Part shown: piece by piece, positions 15,751 through 23,407 of the stretch
Numbering within the stretch: the first letter of the stretch is position 1
How the letters are laid out: each line of letters opens with the position of its first letter
Source of the DNA: a virus
Length of the DNA stretch: 23,407 bases
Reading direction: 5' to 3' (one strand)
IMG/VR virus record: IMGVR_UViG_3300025138_000373
Span: 1-23,407 of that record
The notes under the pieces: generated by a model
Seen by the model: the letters and a program-made list of their open reading frames with translations, nothing else
What the model was told of the DNA's origin: nothing
The model's database searches: none
Program-made: the position numbers and the translations under genes

Positions 15751-16195
15751 TACCAATATGTATAATGCGGAATATGATGTTATTACTAACATCCAAAACG
15801 CAGGAGACTTGAATAATAAATTATTTTGTACCTTTACCGACTTAGAAGGTTTAGATACGCTTATAGAAGAAATACAATCAAAGTATACAATCATATATAA
15901 TAAAATGTTTGTGCTTGAAATTGTAGGAAAAAACGAATATGTTGTAACATATAACGTAGACCAAGGGAATGTCCAAACAATCCCTGATAATACTATTCTG
16001 GTTCATAGAAAAAAAGAATCTAATACCTTGTATACTATTAACGCCCTTAACGAATTAATTAAGAAATTAAATGGGGGTGTTGTTGATACTAAATATAAAG
16101 TTGATTGGCAACATTATAAAAATTGTGTTTTACTTACCCAACACAATGATTTAAATCAATTAAATACAAAAATACACAAAATAATTGAAATATAA
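15728..16195 (+). CDS. unidentified 155-residue protein between polymerase and SSB
   Basis: No known family is recognised. The sequence has an alpha/beta look: DLEGLDTLIEEIQSKYTIIYNKMFVLEIV (38-66), YVVTYNVDQGNVQTIPDNTILVHRKKESNTLYTINALNELIKKLN (71-115) and a C-terminal WQHYKNCVLLT...KIHKIIEI helix. The basic HRKKESNT segment and the neighbours (polymerase, gp32) make a nucleic-acid-related role plausible but unproven. The ATG at 15728 overlaps the polymerase stop by 23 bases; the in-frame ATG at 15758, seven bases after that stop, is an equally good start and would remove 10 residues. Two copies of the bipartite promoter flank the gene. Confidence 0.7.
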   Translation: MTTILQNSTNMYNAEYDVITNIQNAGDLNNKLFCTFTDLEGLDTLIEEIQSKYTIIYNKMFVLEIVGKNEYVVTYNVDQGNVQTIPDNTILVHRKKESNTLYTINALNELIKKLNGGVVDTKYKVDWQHYKNCVLLTQHNDLNQLNTKIHKIIEI

Positions 16196-16225
16196 TTTGG
16201 TTCCCCAAAATATAGTTCGTATATT
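16196..16225 (+). promoter_or_regulatory. bipartite promoter TTTGG-N15-TTCGTATATT before the SSB gene
   Basis: TTTG (16196-16199) and TATATT (16220-16225) are 20 bases apart, in the 71-base gap between the 155-residue gene and the gp32-like gene; the SSB ATG is 41 bases downstream of the -7 box. With four closely packed genes following, this may be the main promoter for the SSB-UvsX-nuclease group. Confidence 0.75.
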
Positions 16226-16266
16226 CAGTTACATATAAACAGTTATAATTAAAAATAAGTTACATT

Positions 16267-17094
16267 ATGGATTTAAATGCACTAAAGCAAAAATTGGATA
16301 CCCTCCAATCAAAACCACAGGGTGGTCAAAAGACCGATTACTCATTAATTTATTGGAAACCTACATTAGGTAAACAACAAGTTAGAATTGTACCATCAGC
16401 GTATGATGCTACAAACCCATTTACAGAACTTAAGTTCTATTATGGTATTACTAATAAAGTAATGATCTCACCAGCTAATTTTGGTGAAAAAGACCCAATT
16501 GCTCTATTTGCTGGGAAACTACGTGAAGGAGAGTATAACAAAGAAAATTATGTATTAGCTAAAAAGTTAGATGCTAAAAACCGTGTTTTTGTTCCCGTTA
16601 TAGTACGTGGAGAAGAAGATAAAGGTGTTAGATTATGGCAATTTGGTAAAATGGTATATGAAGAATTATTAGCACTTGCTGTTGATGATGAAATTGGAGA
16701 TTACACTGATATTGTAGGTGGAAGAGACCTCACAGTAGAAACAGTAGGACCAGAAGCAACAGGAACTCCTTATAATAAATCATCAGTACGTGTTAGACTA
16801 AAAACTTCACCACTTAGTGAAGATGCTTCATTAGTAGAAAAATGGACAAGTGAGCAACCAAACCCTAAAGGGGATTTATTTAAGCGTTATTCATTTGAAG
16901 ATATGAAATCTGCATTAGAAAAATGGTTATCACCAGAGGAGGATTCGGAAGAAATAGTTTCATCTCCTGTAACATCAAACCCATCTACTAATTTTAGTTT
17001 AGATACTTCAAAAGCTAAACAAAGTAAAGTAGACCAATTTGATTCATTATTTGATGATAAAAAAAGTAATGATAACGATGATCTTCCTTTCTAA
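16267..17094 (+). CDS. single-stranded DNA-binding protein (T4 gp32-like)
   Basis: A 275-residue protein (T4 gp32: 301) that coats single-stranded DNA at the fork and during recombination. The gp32 layout is visible: a short N-terminal helix (residues 1-20) of the kind used for cooperative binding, an OB-fold core beginning DYSLIYWKPTLGKQQVRIVPS (about 24-44), the VFVPVIVRGEEDKGVRLWQFGKMVYEELLALA block, and an acidic C-terminal tail from about 223 onward. The T4 zinc-binding His/Cys cluster is absent; there are no Cys in that segment. The protein ends in DNDDLPF, which matches the C-terminal tip of bacterial SSB (DD-hydrophobic-PF) rather than that of gp32. It is preceded by a bipartite promoter and followed after two bases by uvsX. 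Confidence 0.9.
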   Translation: MDLNALKQKLDTLQSKPQGGQKTDYSLIYWKPTLGKQQVRIVPSAYDATNPFTELKFYYGITNKVMISPANFGEKDPIALFAGKLREGEYNKENYVLAKKLDAKNRVFVPVIVRGEEDKGVRLWQFGKMVYEELLALAVDDEIGDYTDIVGGRDLTVETVGPEATGTPYNKSSVRVRLKTSPLSEDASLVEKWTSEQPNPKGDLFKRYSFEDMKSALEKWLSPEEDSEEIVSSPVTSNPSTNFSLDTSKAKQSKVDQFDSLFDDKKSNDNDDLPF

Positions 17095-17096
17095 AT

Positions 17097-18170
17097 ATGG
17101 CAAAAAAATCAACAAAGTCTCTCTCAGCAGCAGTGTCTGCTGAGATCAAGAGCAAATTTGATCTTAATAAGTTTAAAGCTTCTAAAGGTTTAAATAAAAA
17201 CGTTAAATTTAAGGAACAAAAATGGATTCCATTATCACCAGCATTTCAAGAAGTATCTGGAGTACCTGGTATTCCAATGGGACATATAGTATTACTTAGA
17301 GGACATTCTGATACTGGTAAAACTACAGCGTTATTAGAAGCAGCAGTATCTGCACAAGATATGGGAATTTTACCTGTATTTATCATTACCGAGATGAAAT
17401 GGAATTGGGAACACGCAGCTCAGATGGGGTTAAAAGTTAATTTAATCAAGGATGATGAAGGTAATGTTATAGATTATGAAGGTGACTTTATCTATGTTGA
17501 TAGAGAAACTGTACATACTGTAGAAGATGTAGCTGCATTTATAATGGATTTACAAAACGAACAGAAAAATGGTAATCTACCAACAGATTTAGCTTTCTTT
17601 TGGGATTCAATTGGATCAATTCCGTGTGCTATGTCAGTTGAAAAACTGAAGAATAACAATGAATGGAATGCTGGAGCAATGTCAACACAATTTGGTAATA
17701 CAGTAAACCAAAGTATTGTAATGTCTCGTAAAGAATCATCACCATATACTAACAGTTTAATTGCTATTAACAAAGTATGGACCGCTAAAGCAGAATCACC
17801 TATGGGTCAACCAAAAATGATGAACAAAGGTGGAATGGCTATGTGGTATGACGCAACATTTGTAGTTACATTTGGTAATGTTTCAAACGCTGGTACATCT
17901 AAAATTAAAGCAATTAAAGGTGGTAAGCAAGTTGAATGGGGTAAACGTACTAATTTACAAATTGACAAAAACCATGTTAATGGTATAGCAGCAAGAGGTA
18001 AAATTGTTATGACTTCTCATGGATTTATCGAAGATACAGATAAAGATAAAAATGCTTATAAAAAAGCACATGCAGATGAATGGTCTAAAATCCTAGGAGG
18101 AGGAACATTCAAGATTGTAGAAGATGATGAAGATGTAACCCCAGTCCTTTACGACGTACAGGACCTATAA
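17097..18170 (+). CDS. uvsX: UvsX-like RecA-family recombinase
   Basis: A 357-residue ATPase of the RecA/UvsX family, which forms filaments on single-stranded DNA and catalyses strand exchange in recombination-dependent replication and repair. The P-loop GHSDTGKT is at residues 69-76, preceded by IPMGHIVLLRG; a FIITEMKW segment holds a candidate catalytic Glu (E99); Walker B is LAFFWDSIGS with D170; a QFGNTVNQ block at about 187-194 and a Gly-rich KGGMAMWYDATFVV strand follow. The N-terminus is Lys-rich. T4 UvsX has 391 residues. It starts two bases after the SSB stop, and gp32 and UvsX act together at the same substrate in T4. Confidence 0.92.
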   Translation: MAKKSTKSLSAAVSAEIKSKFDLNKFKASKGLNKNVKFKEQKWIPLSPAFQEVSGVPGIPMGHIVLLRGHSDTGKTTALLEAAVSAQDMGILPVFIITEMKWNWEHAAQMGLKVNLIKDDEGNVIDYEGDFIYVDRETVHTVEDVAAFIMDLQNEQKNGNLPTDLAFFWDSIGSIPCAMSVEKLKNNNEWNAGAMSTQFGNTVNQSIVMSRKESSPYTNSLIAINKVWTAKAESPMGQPKMMNKGGMAMWYDATFVVTFGNVSNAGTSKIKAIKGGKQVEWGKRTNLQIDKNHVNGIAARGKIVMTSHGFIEDTDKDKNAYKKAHADEWSKILGGGTFKIVEDDEDVTPVLYDVQDL

Positions 18171-18178
18171 ACACAAAC

Positions 18179-19216
18179 ATGAAGCACAAAGAGTTATTTA
18201 GTCTCTTGGATAATATTCAAGAAGACCAGGAAGTACCTACCCAAAATAGGCATGATAGAGTATTAATCTTAGATGGTTTAAATCTATTTTTTAGAAATTT
18301 TGCCATGATGAATATGGTTAACCCCGATGGGATTCATATTGGAGGGTTAGGTGGTTTCTTCCGCTCTTTAGGTGCAATGATCAGACAAACAAACCCAACA
18401 TCTGTTTATGTAGTATTCGATGGGCAAGGTTCTACGGTAAACCGTAAGAACCTGCTCTCCGAGTACAAGGGGACAAGAAATTTATCAAGGATTACTAATT
18501 GGGAAGCATTTGACAATATTGAGGAAGAACATGATTCAAAAATTGACCAGATCGTCCGTATTATCCAATATTTAAAATTACTACCAGTTAAAACTACTAT
18601 CCTCGATAAAGTTGAAGCGGATGATATTATAGCAGTATTAGCTGAAAAATTAGTAGAAAAACATGATTCGACTTGTTTTATTGTATCTAGTGATAAGGAT
18701 TTCTTACAACTAGTAACTGATAAGATTATTGTGTATAGACCAATGGAGAAAGAATACTACACTCCAAAAGTTGTAGAAGAGAAATTTGGTTTACTACCTC
18801 ATAACTTTATTTTACATAAAACCCTACTAGGTGACAATTCAGATAATATTAAAGGTATTAAAGGTTTAGGTGCTAAAGGTATATTTAAAAAATTCCCTGA
18901 ATTAAAAACTCAAGAATTAAATTTAGATGATATTTTCGACATTTCTGCTAGGAAATACAAAGAACATATTGTATATTCACGTATAGTTCAGGAACGATCT
19001 CGTATTGAAACCAATTATAAAGTAATGGATTTAAGCGTACCCATGATTGATGATAAAGGTAAAGAACATATTGATAAATTAATAACTGAGGATTTACCTG
19101 ATTTTAACCCTGAAATGTTTATTTCGTTTTACAATGAAGATAAATTAGGAGGTATGATCAGAAATTTAGATTCGTGGTTAAAAGATATATTTGCTATGTT
19201 TCCAACTTACAAATAA
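18179..19216 (+). CDS. 5'-3' exonuclease / RNase H-type flap nuclease
   Basis: A 345-residue PIN-like (FEN) nuclease, the type that removes RNA primers and flaps behind the fork. Metal-binding acidic residues stand in the expected order: D32 (LILDGLN), D81 (VVFDGQG), E146/D148/D149 (VEADDI), D172/D174 (SSDKDF), and D219/D222 (GDNSDNIKGIKGLGAKG), which leads into the helix-hairpin-helix DNA-binding loop. T4 RNase H (305 residues) and the 5' domain of Pol I are relatives; this stand-alone enzyme probably complements the polymerase here, which lacks that domain. The first 25 residues are an extra, charged N-terminal tail. It begins eight bases after uvsX. Confidence 0.88.
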   Translation: MKHKELFSLLDNIQEDQEVPTQNRHDRVLILDGLNLFFRNFAMMNMVNPDGIHIGGLGGFFRSLGAMIRQTNPTSVYVVFDGQGSTVNRKNLLSEYKGTRNLSRITNWEAFDNIEEEHDSKIDQIVRIIQYLKLLPVKTTILDKVEADDIIAVLAEKLVEKHDSTCFIVSSDKDFLQLVTDKIIVYRPMEKEYYTPKVVEEKFGLLPHNFILHKTLLGDNSDNIKGIKGLGAKGIFKKFPELKTQELNLDDIFDISARKYKEHIVYSRIVQERSRIETNYKVMDLSVPMIDDKGKEHIDKLITEDLPDFNPEMFISFYNEDKLGGMIRNLDSWLKDIFAMFPTYK

Positions 19217-19235
19217 TAAAATAAAAAGGTTATAG

Positions 19236-20609
19236 ATGACATTAAATAGCATAAACCAATACGGACACGATTTTCAAATTAAAGTGTTATCATCCTTATT
19301 AACACATAAAGAATTTTTAGTTAACATCCATGATATTATATCAGAAGAATACTTTGAAAACCAGGCGCAAAAGTGGGCTATTAAAGAAGTTTTAAGGTAT
19401 TATGATAAATACCATACCACCCCTTCTTTAGATATATTAAAGGTAGAACTACTAAAAATAGATAATGAAGTATTACAGTTATCTATTAAAGAACAACTTA
19501 AATTAGCATATGTAACCTCAGATGATGATTTAGAATATGTTCAAGAAGAATTTACAAATTTTTGTAAAAACCAACAATTAAAGAAGGCTTTAATGTCATC
19601 TGTGGATTTATTGAAAGCAGGAGATTTTGATGGTATTCGTTTTATTGTAGATAATGCTTTAAAAGCAGGACAAGATAAAAATATAGGACATGAATATATT
19701 AAAGATATTGAAGAACGTTATAGAGAAAATTCAAGAGAAACTGTTCCAACCCCTTGGCCTAAAATTAATCAATTATTACAAGGTGGACTTGGAAATGGAG
19801 ACTTTGGTCTTATATTTGGTAATCCAGGAGGTGGTAAATCTTGGTCATTAGTATCATTAGGAGGACATGCTGTTAGATTAGGTTATAATGTGCTTCATTA
19901 TACCTTGGAGCTAGGAGAAGAATATGTTGGTAAACGATATGATGCCTTTTTTACTAAAATACCAGTTAATAAAATAGATTCTCACAGAGATCAAGTAGAA
20001 GAACTTATACCCCAATTACCTGGTAAGTTAATTATTAAAGAATACCCAACAGGACGTGCATCTGTATCCACTATTGAATCTCATATTGCAAAAAGTACGA
20101 GCATGGGGGTTAAACCTGATCTGGTAATTATTGATTATGTAGATCTACTTTCATCAAGAAAAACAAATCGTGAGCGTAAAGATGAAATTGATGATATTTA
20201 TACAAGTACTAAAGGATTAGCTAGACAACTTGATATACCAATTTGGTCTGTTTCACAAGTTAATCGTGCGGGTGCAAATGACAATGTTATCCAAGGAGAT
20301 AAGGCTGCAGGATCTTATGATAAGATTATGATTACTGATTTTTGTATGTCTCTTTCTCGTAAAAAAGAAGATAAAGTTAATAATACAGGTAGATTTCATT
20401 TAATGAAAAATAGATACGGTATGGATGGTATTACTTTTGGTATAGAAGCAGATACATCTACTGGTCATTTTACTATAAAAGATGAATATATTGAAGGAGA
20501 AGAATCTGAAAGTTTTGCACCTTCTTCTAAATCTAACAAGTTTGATACTGATGTCGATACTTTTGATAAACAACTGTTACGTAAGAAATTTTTTGAATTA
20601 AACCCTTAA
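19236..20609 (+). CDS. DnaB-type replicative helicase (T4 gp41-like)
   Basis: A 457-residue hexameric helicase, close to T4 gp41 (475). Residues 1-110 form the helical N-terminal domain (HDFQIKVLSSLLTHKEFL...). The RecA-like motor has a P-loop GNPGGGKS at 195-202, an HYTLELGEEYVGKRYDAF segment (H1a, catalytic Glu), Walker B VIIDYVDLLSS with D300, and the SVSQVNRAG motif with sensor Gln. It unwinds the fork 5'-3' on the lagging strand. A gene for its primase partner is not in the window. An AAAAAGG stretch ahead of the ATG (19224-19230) is one of the few places with a possible Shine-Dalgarno. The gap to the nuclease gene is 19 bases. Confidence 0.9.
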   Translation: MTLNSINQYGHDFQIKVLSSLLTHKEFLVNIHDIISEEYFENQAQKWAIKEVLRYYDKYHTTPSLDILKVELLKIDNEVLQLSIKEQLKLAYVTSDDDLEYVQEEFTNFCKNQQLKKALMSSVDLLKAGDFDGIRFIVDNALKAGQDKNIGHEYIKDIEERYRENSRETVPTPWPKINQLLQGGLGNGDFGLIFGNPGGGKSWSLVSLGGHAVRLGYNVLHYTLELGEEYVGKRYDAFFTKIPVNKIDSHRDQVEELIPQLPGKLIIKEYPTGRASVSTIESHIAKSTSMGVKPDLVIIDYVDLLSSRKTNRERKDEIDDIYTSTKGLARQLDIPIWSVSQVNRAGANDNVIQGDKAAGSYDKIMITDFCMSLSRKKEDKVNNTGRFHLMKNRYGMDGITFGIEADTSTGHFTIKDEYIEGEESESFAPSSKSNKFDTDVDTFDKQLLRKKFFELNP

Positions 20610-20628
20610 TATTAAATAAACACAATAA

Positions 20629-21615
20629 ATGGCAAAAAGAGACATTACTAAAGAAAGAATTGTTTACAAACCTTTTGAATACCAAGAAGCATCAGATTAT
20701 TGGTTAAAACAACATCAAGCACATTGGTTACATACAGAAGTACCTATGATGTCAGATGTTAATGATTGGAAACAAAATTTAACAGAATCTGAAAAAAATA
20801 TTATTGGTACTATCTTAAAAGGATTTGCTCAAACTGAAACTGTTGTAAATGATTATTGGACTAATTTAGTAACAAGTTGGTTTAGAAAACCTGAAATAAT
20901 TAAAATGGCTGTTACATTTGGTGCTTTTGAAACCATTCATGCTGAAGCTTATTCTTTATTAAATGAGGAATTAGGATTAGATAACTTTGCTGAGTTTTTA
21001 GAAGATGAAGCAACAATGGCTAAAATTGAAGCATTAACTACCGTAAGAGATTCTCATGATGGAACCCCAAATTGGCATGAGAGAGCAAAATCATTAGCAA
21101 TATTTTCAGCATTTACAGAAGGTGTTAATTTATTTAGTTCATTTGCTGTTTTATTATCATTTAAATTAGATAATAAACTTAAAGGAGTAGGACAAATTGT
21201 AGAATGGAGTATCAGAGATGAGTCATTACATTCAGATGCTGGTTGTTGGTTGTTTAGAACATTAATGGATGAAAAACCTGAATACAACACCCCAGAATTA
21301 AAAAAAGACATTGAAGAAGCAGCATTATTATCCTTAAAACTAGAATTAGATTTTATTGATAAAGTGTATGAAATGGGGGATCTACCAGGTTGTCCAAAAT
21401 ATGATCTAACTTCTTTTATTAAACATAGAGTAAACACTAAAATGAGTGATTTAGGGTATGGACCTATCGTTAATGGTATAGATAAAGATGCAGTGAAAAG
21501 AATGAAATGGTTTGATAGTTTATCTGGAGGTAAACAACACACAGATTTCTTCGCAAATAGAGTAACGAATTATAGTAAAGGAGTCCAAAATTGGGACGCA
21601 GGATCATTATTTTAA
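20629..21615 (+). CDS. nrdB: ribonucleotide reductase class I beta subunit
   Basis: A 328-residue radical-generating subunit that, with NrdA, reduces ribonucleotides to dNTPs. Metal ligands fit the class I pattern: E70 (FAQTE), E101 and H104 (FETIHAEAY), E164 (FTEGVNLF), E198 and H201 (RDESLH). Spacings match E. coli NrdB (84-115 equals 70-101; 204-238 equals 164-198), so E70 stands where E. coli has Asp84. Y108 is at the position of the radical Tyr122. Glu at the first position occurs in class Ic and related manganese-using enzymes; a dimanganese class Id type is known from flavobacteria. There is no ATP-cone. nrdA starts three bases after it, so the two are co-translated; the beta-before-alpha order is the reverse of T4 (nrdA first). 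Confidence 0.95.
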   Translation: MAKRDITKERIVYKPFEYQEASDYWLKQHQAHWLHTEVPMMSDVNDWKQNLTESEKNIIGTILKGFAQTETVVNDYWTNLVTSWFRKPEIIKMAVTFGAFETIHAEAYSLLNEELGLDNFAEFLEDEATMAKIEALTTVRDSHDGTPNWHERAKSLAIFSAFTEGVNLFSSFAVLLSFKLDNKLKGVGQIVEWSIRDESLHSDAGCWLFRTLMDEKPEYNTPELKKDIEEAALLSLKLELDFIDKVYEMGDLPGCPKYDLTSFIKHRVNTKMSDLGYGPIVNGIDKDAVKRMKWFDSLSGGKQHTDFFANRVTNYSKGVQNWDAGSLF

Positions 21616-21618
21616 AAT

Positions 21619-23334
21619 ATGGAAAACAACGCACTACAAGTAGATTATAGTAACTGGGAAGCTGGAAAACAGTACCCAGAATGGATGGATGAAATTTCAC
21701 TAGCTACAATTTCTAAAGGTTATCTATTACCTAATGAAACCGTAAGAACAGCTTATAAGAGAGTATCAAATGCAGCGGCTAATAGACTTAAAAAACCAGA
21801 ACTAGCAAATAAATTCTTCAAAATAATGTGGAATGGATGGTTAGGATTAGCATCACCTGTGTTGTCAAATATGGGAACTGATAGAGGTTTACCTATTTCG
21901 TGTTTTGGTGTTGATACACCTGATTCAATACGTGGAATCGGTTTAACTAACGCGGAACTAATGAAGTTAACAGCATCCGGTGGTGGTGTAGGTATTTCGT
22001 TATCTCGCATTAGAGAACGTGGAGAAGGAATTACTGGAAATGGTAAAAGTGAAGGTGTAGTGCCGTGGGCTAAAATATTTGATTCATCAATTATAGCAAC
22101 TAACCAAGGAAATGTAAGAAGAGGGGCAGCATCTGTCAATTTAGATATTGAACATGGAGACATTGATGAGTTTTTACAAATTCGTAGACCTAAAGGTGAT
22201 CCTAATAGACAATGTCTTAACTTACACCAATGTGTTGTTGTAGGTGATTCATTTATGAGAAAATTAGAAGCAAGAGATCCAGAATCAATGAATAAATGGG
22301 CTACTGTTTTAAAATCTAGAATGGAAACAGGTGAACCTTATATAATGTATAAGGATAATGTTAATAAAGATAACCCAATTGCTTATAGGTTAAACAATTT
22401 AGAAGTATCAATGACAAATATTTGTTCTGAAATTACCTTATTTACGGATGAAGAACATTCATTTATTTGTTGTTTATCTTCGATGAATTTAGCAAAATAT
22501 GATGAGTGGAAAGATACAGATGCCGTTGAGTTAGCCACTTGGTTCTTAGATGGTGTAATGCAAGAATTTATTGATAAATCAGCTGGTAAAACCTCATTAG
22601 AAAGGACATATAATCATGCTCGTAAAGGTCGTGCTTTAGGTTTAGGTGTAATGGGTTGGCATTCGTTTTTACAACAAAAAGGATTACCTTTTAACTCTAT
22701 AGCATCCACAGCTCACACACATAACATATTTTCAGATATTAGGGGTAAAGCAGAAAAGGCATCAATGGCTTTAGCTCAAGAATATGGAGAACCATTATGG
22801 TGTAGAGGGACAGGTATGAGAAATACTCATTTGTTAGCTATAGCACCAACAGTATCAAATTCAGTAATTGTAGGTGGTATCAGTGCAGGTATTGAACCTT
22901 TACCCGCTAATATTTATACATTTAATGGTGCTAAAGGAACATTTATCCGTAAAAATAAAGAATTACAGAAAATTTTAATTGAAAAAGGAGAAGATAAAGA
23001 TAAATGGTGGGATGTAATGTTAGAACAAGAGGGCTCAGCACAAGGCCTACCAGATAATGTTTTAACCCCTGAAGAAAAAGAATTATTTCTAACATTTCCT
23101 GAAATTAATCAATTAGAATTAGTTAGACAAGCAGCAATCAGACAACGTTATATTGATCAAACACAATCATTAAACCTATCATTTGATGTTAATGATTCAC
23201 CAAAATGGATTAATCAGGTACATTTAGAGGGGTGGAAATTAGGTATTAAAACATTTTATTACTTAAGAACAGATTCAGTAATTAAAGGAGATTTAGGATC
23301 AAGAATGGCAGATTGTGTAGCTTGTGATGGTTAG
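21619..23334 (+). CDS. nrdA: ribonucleotide reductase class I alpha subunit
   Basis: A 571-residue catalytic subunit, complete at both ends but much shorter than E. coli or T4 NrdA (about 760), because the N-terminal ATP-cone (overall activity site) is absent; the protein begins almost directly with the catalytic ten-stranded barrel. Active-site residues are present: C95 (LPISCFG) and C284 (FICCLSS) as the redox pair, N267/C269/E271 (NICSE), Y547/Y548 (KTFYYLRT) for radical transfer, and the C-terminal redox pair C566/C569 (ADCVACDG). ASGGGVGISLS (119-129) is the usual substrate-loop region. Without the cone, feedback shut-off by dATP through that site is not expected, which suits a phage that needs high dNTP levels. 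Confidence 0.95.
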   Translation: MENNALQVDYSNWEAGKQYPEWMDEISLATISKGYLLPNETVRTAYKRVSNAAANRLKKPELANKFFKIMWNGWLGLASPVLSNMGTDRGLPISCFGVDTPDSIRGIGLTNAELMKLTASGGGVGISLSRIRERGEGITGNGKSEGVVPWAKIFDSSIIATNQGNVRRGAASVNLDIEHGDIDEFLQIRRPKGDPNRQCLNLHQCVVVGDSFMRKLEARDPESMNKWATVLKSRMETGEPYIMYKDNVNKDNPIAYRLNNLEVSMTNICSEITLFTDEEHSFICCLSSMNLAKYDEWKDTDAVELATWFLDGVMQEFIDKSAGKTSLERTYNHARKGRALGLGVMGWHSFLQQKGLPFNSIASTAHTHNIFSDIRGKAEKASMALAQEYGEPLWCRGTGMRNTHLLAIAPTVSNSVIVGGISAGIEPLPANIYTFNGAKGTFIRKNKELQKILIEKGEDKDKWWDVMLEQEGSAQGLPDNVLTPEEKELFLTFPEINQLELVRQAAIRQRYIDQTQSLNLSFDVNDSPKWINQVHLEGWKLGIKTFYYLRTDSVIKGDLGSRMADCVACDG

Positions 23335-23407
23335 TAATATGTATGATATGGAATTCCACCAAACTTCATAGTTGCTAGTTACATTTTGTTTAACTAAAAT
23401 CATATAT
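23335..23407 (+). other. non-coding end of window with a weak late-type motif
   Basis: The 73 bases after nrdA hold no convincing gene. AATATGTATGAT at 23336-23347 differs from the late motif at two positions. The ATG at 23340 opens only ten codons. A TTTG at 23385-23388 could be a -33 box, but its -7 partner would lie beyond the window. No terminator hairpin is visible. Confidence 0.3.

Noticed and set aside
21054-22163. Minus-strand open frames over nrdB and nrdA (21054-21542, 21470-21700, 21753-22163)
   Set aside because: Antisense to conserved reductase genes; products are composition artefacts without motifs.
1-23407. tRNA genes, CRISPR arrays, integrase, insertion sequences or att-like repeats
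   Set aside because: None was seen on reading; the longer gaps between genes are fully described by promoters, the terminator or short leaders.

Overview
The window looks like part of the genome of a contractile-tailed (myovirus) phage related to the T4 group, very probably infecting a member of the Bacteroidota (flavobacteria-like). The T4 relationship comes from recognisable sheath (gp18), tube (gp19), gp26-like, gp53-like, gp32, UvsX, RNase H/5'-nuclease and gp41-type helicase proteins, plus class I ribonucleotide reductase subunits. The host guess rests on three things in the sequence. Genes are AT-rich with A-rich leaders and almost no Shine-Dalgarno sequences. Three copies of a promoter have the Bacteroidota-type -33 TTTG and -7 TAnnTT elements 20 bases apart. 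NrdB has a Glu-for-Asp metal ligand as in non-classical class I enzymes, including those described from flavobacteria. All genes lie on the + strand and no tRNA, integrase, transposon or CRISPR was seen.

Layout. 1-1093: the end of an unidentified gene and a probable glycosyltransferase. 1118-1369: a small coiled-coil protein. 1428-4322: tail sheath (with a two-repeat beta-rich insertion) and tail tube, closed by a UUCG-loop terminator at 4352-4378. 4426-5407: a gp26-like protein overlapped in the +1 frame by a short second reading frame, the usual place of tail-assembly chaperones. 5444-7444: probable tape-measure protein. 7474-14445: baseplate block (small Pro-rich protein, tube-initiator-like protein, LysM/gp53-like protein, a 1232-residue hub carrying a C-terminal cell-wall hydrolase, and an unidentified structural-type protein). 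14479-23334: replication and nucleotide block (a small divergent family A DNA polymerase, an unidentified 155-residue protein, gp32-like SSB, UvsX recombinase, 5'-nuclease, replicative helicase, NrdB, NrdA).

How it fits together. Two promoter classes divide the window. A -10-type motif, AATAT(T/G)TATAA(T/C), sits just before six genes or gene groups of the structural half and nowhere before replication genes except a weak copy after nrdA. A bipartite motif, TTTGG-N15-TTCGTATATT, occurs three times, all at the polymerase, 155-residue protein and SSB genes. I infer host-type promoters for the replication block and a phage-directed late promoter for virion genes. The replication proteins form a nearly self-sufficient replisome (polymerase, SSB, recombinase, primer-removing nuclease, helicase) fed with dNTPs by the phage reductase. 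Primase, clamp, clamp loader, capsid and terminase must lie outside the window.
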